From Gammaproteobacteria bacterium (lineage in GTDB: Bacteria; Pseudomonadota; Gammaproteobacteria; Pseudomonadales; UBA3067): 6,680 nt of DNA. The position numbers were made by a program, and so were the translations under genes. Positions 5,628 through 6,680 of this stretch are shown piece after piece. The stretch spans positions 3,182-9,861 of the forward strand of contig NVVB01000086.1 of assembly GCA_002402085.1 (NCBI GenBank), read 5' to 3'. How positions within the stretch are numbered: the first letter of the stretch is position 1; each line of letters begins with the position of its first letter. The notes under the pieces were generated by a model. It was given only the letters and a program-made list of their open reading frames with translations. It did not search any database and was not told where the DNA came from.

Positions 5628-6680
5628 CTAGAAGCTTACCCGCGCGTCGAATAATGCCGTACGCCCCCGTGGCTTGTATTGATTTTGTTGCCACTGTAGG
5701 TTGATGTGGTCTCGATTATTCAAGATATTTTGAAGGGTTAATCCAATGCTTACTTTGCTGTTGTATAGCCCTGCATAACTAATCGTCTGGTCGACATATA
5801 CTTGATTGTTGATGTCTTCATCATCCGCTTTAACTTTGTCAAATGCGGCTTGTTTGGTTATGTAGCGTATTTGGCTATACACCGAGAAGTGCGAGGTGAT
5901 GTCGGCGTCCAAGCCGGTGGTGACCGTCGCTTTGGGTGAGCCGAGAATTCGACCGTCTGAGGTAATGTTTTTAGTTAATCCTCCCGTTGAAGACACTTTA
6001 AGTTCTGAATCGATAAGGGAGGTATTGGCCCACAGTGTTAATTTTTTTGAAAAGGCATGTTGTAATTCAAGTTCAAGCCCAGTACCACTAAAGTCACCGA
6101 CATTGGTATGAGGCCCATTCCAGGAAATGAAGTCTATTAAGTCTTGGTAATACAGATTTGCGGAAAGTCGCGTATTGTTTATATAAAGGATGTTTTGCCA
6201 CTCGATGGTGGTGAGTATTTCTGGTTTGTCAGCATTTGCAGATCTTCTTAGGCCTGGGCTTGCATCAGGTTTATCAATCCCCCAGGCTTCATTGAGCGCA
6301 GCAATTGGCACGGGGAAACGAACCGCTCGATTGGCGATCAGTTTAGTGATCCAAGTATGGTTTTCACGTGGCGATTCATGGGCGATAGCAAAGCGGCCAC
6401 TGTATTTACGCGCATGCTCTGACAATAAGCTGTTTTGGTCGACGCGCAGACCTCCCTCCACTTTGAACTGATTCGTCACCTGCCATCGATCGTATAGATA
6501 GAAACCTGTGGCGTGGGAGTTATTCGAATCACTAATGAGTATTGCGGTATTGCCATTAACCGTAGAGGTGTTTTTCAAATTATCTTCGTAAGAAAACTGC
6601 ACGCCGGTATAGATGAAATGCTTTTCCATGCCGCTGTACTGAAAGGCAAATTCACCGGAATAATCACGCTGTGGGTAGAC
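5628..6680 (-). CDS. TonB-dependent outer-membrane receptor, C-terminal part
   Basis: The window shows the last 350 residues of a TonB-dependent receptor; the frame is open to the right edge and the plug domain and TonB box lie outside. Such receptors import siderophores, cobalamin or glycans through a 22-strand barrel using TonB energy. Visible barrel hallmarks include the FAFQYSGMEKHFIYTGVQFSYED strands split by a Gly turn near the left of the protein, GGLRVDQNSLL, NRAVRFPVP, KPEILTTIEW, SGTGLELELQHAF, GLTLQNILNNRDH and the end RTALFDARVSF, where the terminal Phe is the outer-membrane insertion signal. The Met at 6629 is internal, because coherent barrel sequence continues upstream of it. 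It converges on the lipoprotein gene. The family is certain; the substrate cannot be read from this half. Confidence 0.9.
   Translation of the reverse strand, partial: VYPQRDYSGEFAFQYSGMEKHFIYTGVQFSYEDNLKNTSTVNGNTAILISDSNNSHATGFYLYDRWQVTNQFKVEGGLRVDQNSLLSEHARKYSGRFAIAHESPRENHTWITKLIANRAVRFPVPIAALNEAWGIDKPDASPGLRRSANADKPEILTTIEWQNILYINNTRLSANLYYQDLIDFISWNGPHTNVGDFSGTGLELELQHAFSKKLTLWANTSLIDSELKVSSTGGLTKNITSDGRILGSPKATVTTGLDADITSHFSVYSQIRYITKQAAFDKVKADDEDINNQVYVDQTISYAGLYNSKVSIGLTLQNILNNRDHINLQWQQNQYKPRGRTALFDARVSF

Overview
The window looks like Gram-negative chromosomal DNA of moderate to low GC. The evidence is an outer-membrane lipoprotein with a lipobox and the barrel half of a TonB-dependent outer-membrane receptor ending in the usual C-terminal Phe. 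A marine, polymer-degrading gammaproteobacterium would fit a large secreted repeat-rich metalloprotease next to a TonB receptor, but that assignment is inference and nothing here fixes the genus.

Layout: positions 1-310 hold no convincing gene. A small terminator-like hairpin followed by six T lies at 78-104 and probably closes something to the left. Positions 310-1179 are a long, G/T-rich (C-poor), gene-free leader. Near its end lie a hexanucleotide repeat (TATGAG x3 plus TACGAG) and two overlapping micro-ORFs. The main gene (1180-4401, +) encodes a 1073-residue exported protein: a signal peptide, three short Trp-rich WSxxG...WHDNYLC repeats, four ~85-90-residue aromatic repeats in an A-B-A-B order, a reprolysin-like (metzincin) zinc protease domain with the complete HEFGHMMGASH motif and a Met-turn, a beta/gamma-crystallin-like segment and a C-terminal concanavalin-like (L-type lectin-like) domain.

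Between 4402 and 4767 no gene is convincing. The start of this gap folds into a strong 44-nt hairpin whose wobble pairs favour the + strand RNA. The opposite strand carries a short peptide that could be a transposase-type N-terminal remnant. A small DUF2846-like lipoprotein gene follows (4768-5226, +). It faces the TonB-dependent receptor (5628-6680, -, 5' end outside the window) across a 400-nt convergent spacer that contains a probable terminator for the receptor.

No shared pathway is proven. The most unusual object is the metalloprotease: its two A-type repeats are identical over 71 bp although the flanking parts of the same repeats have diverged, which indicates recent recombination or gene conversion inside the gene.
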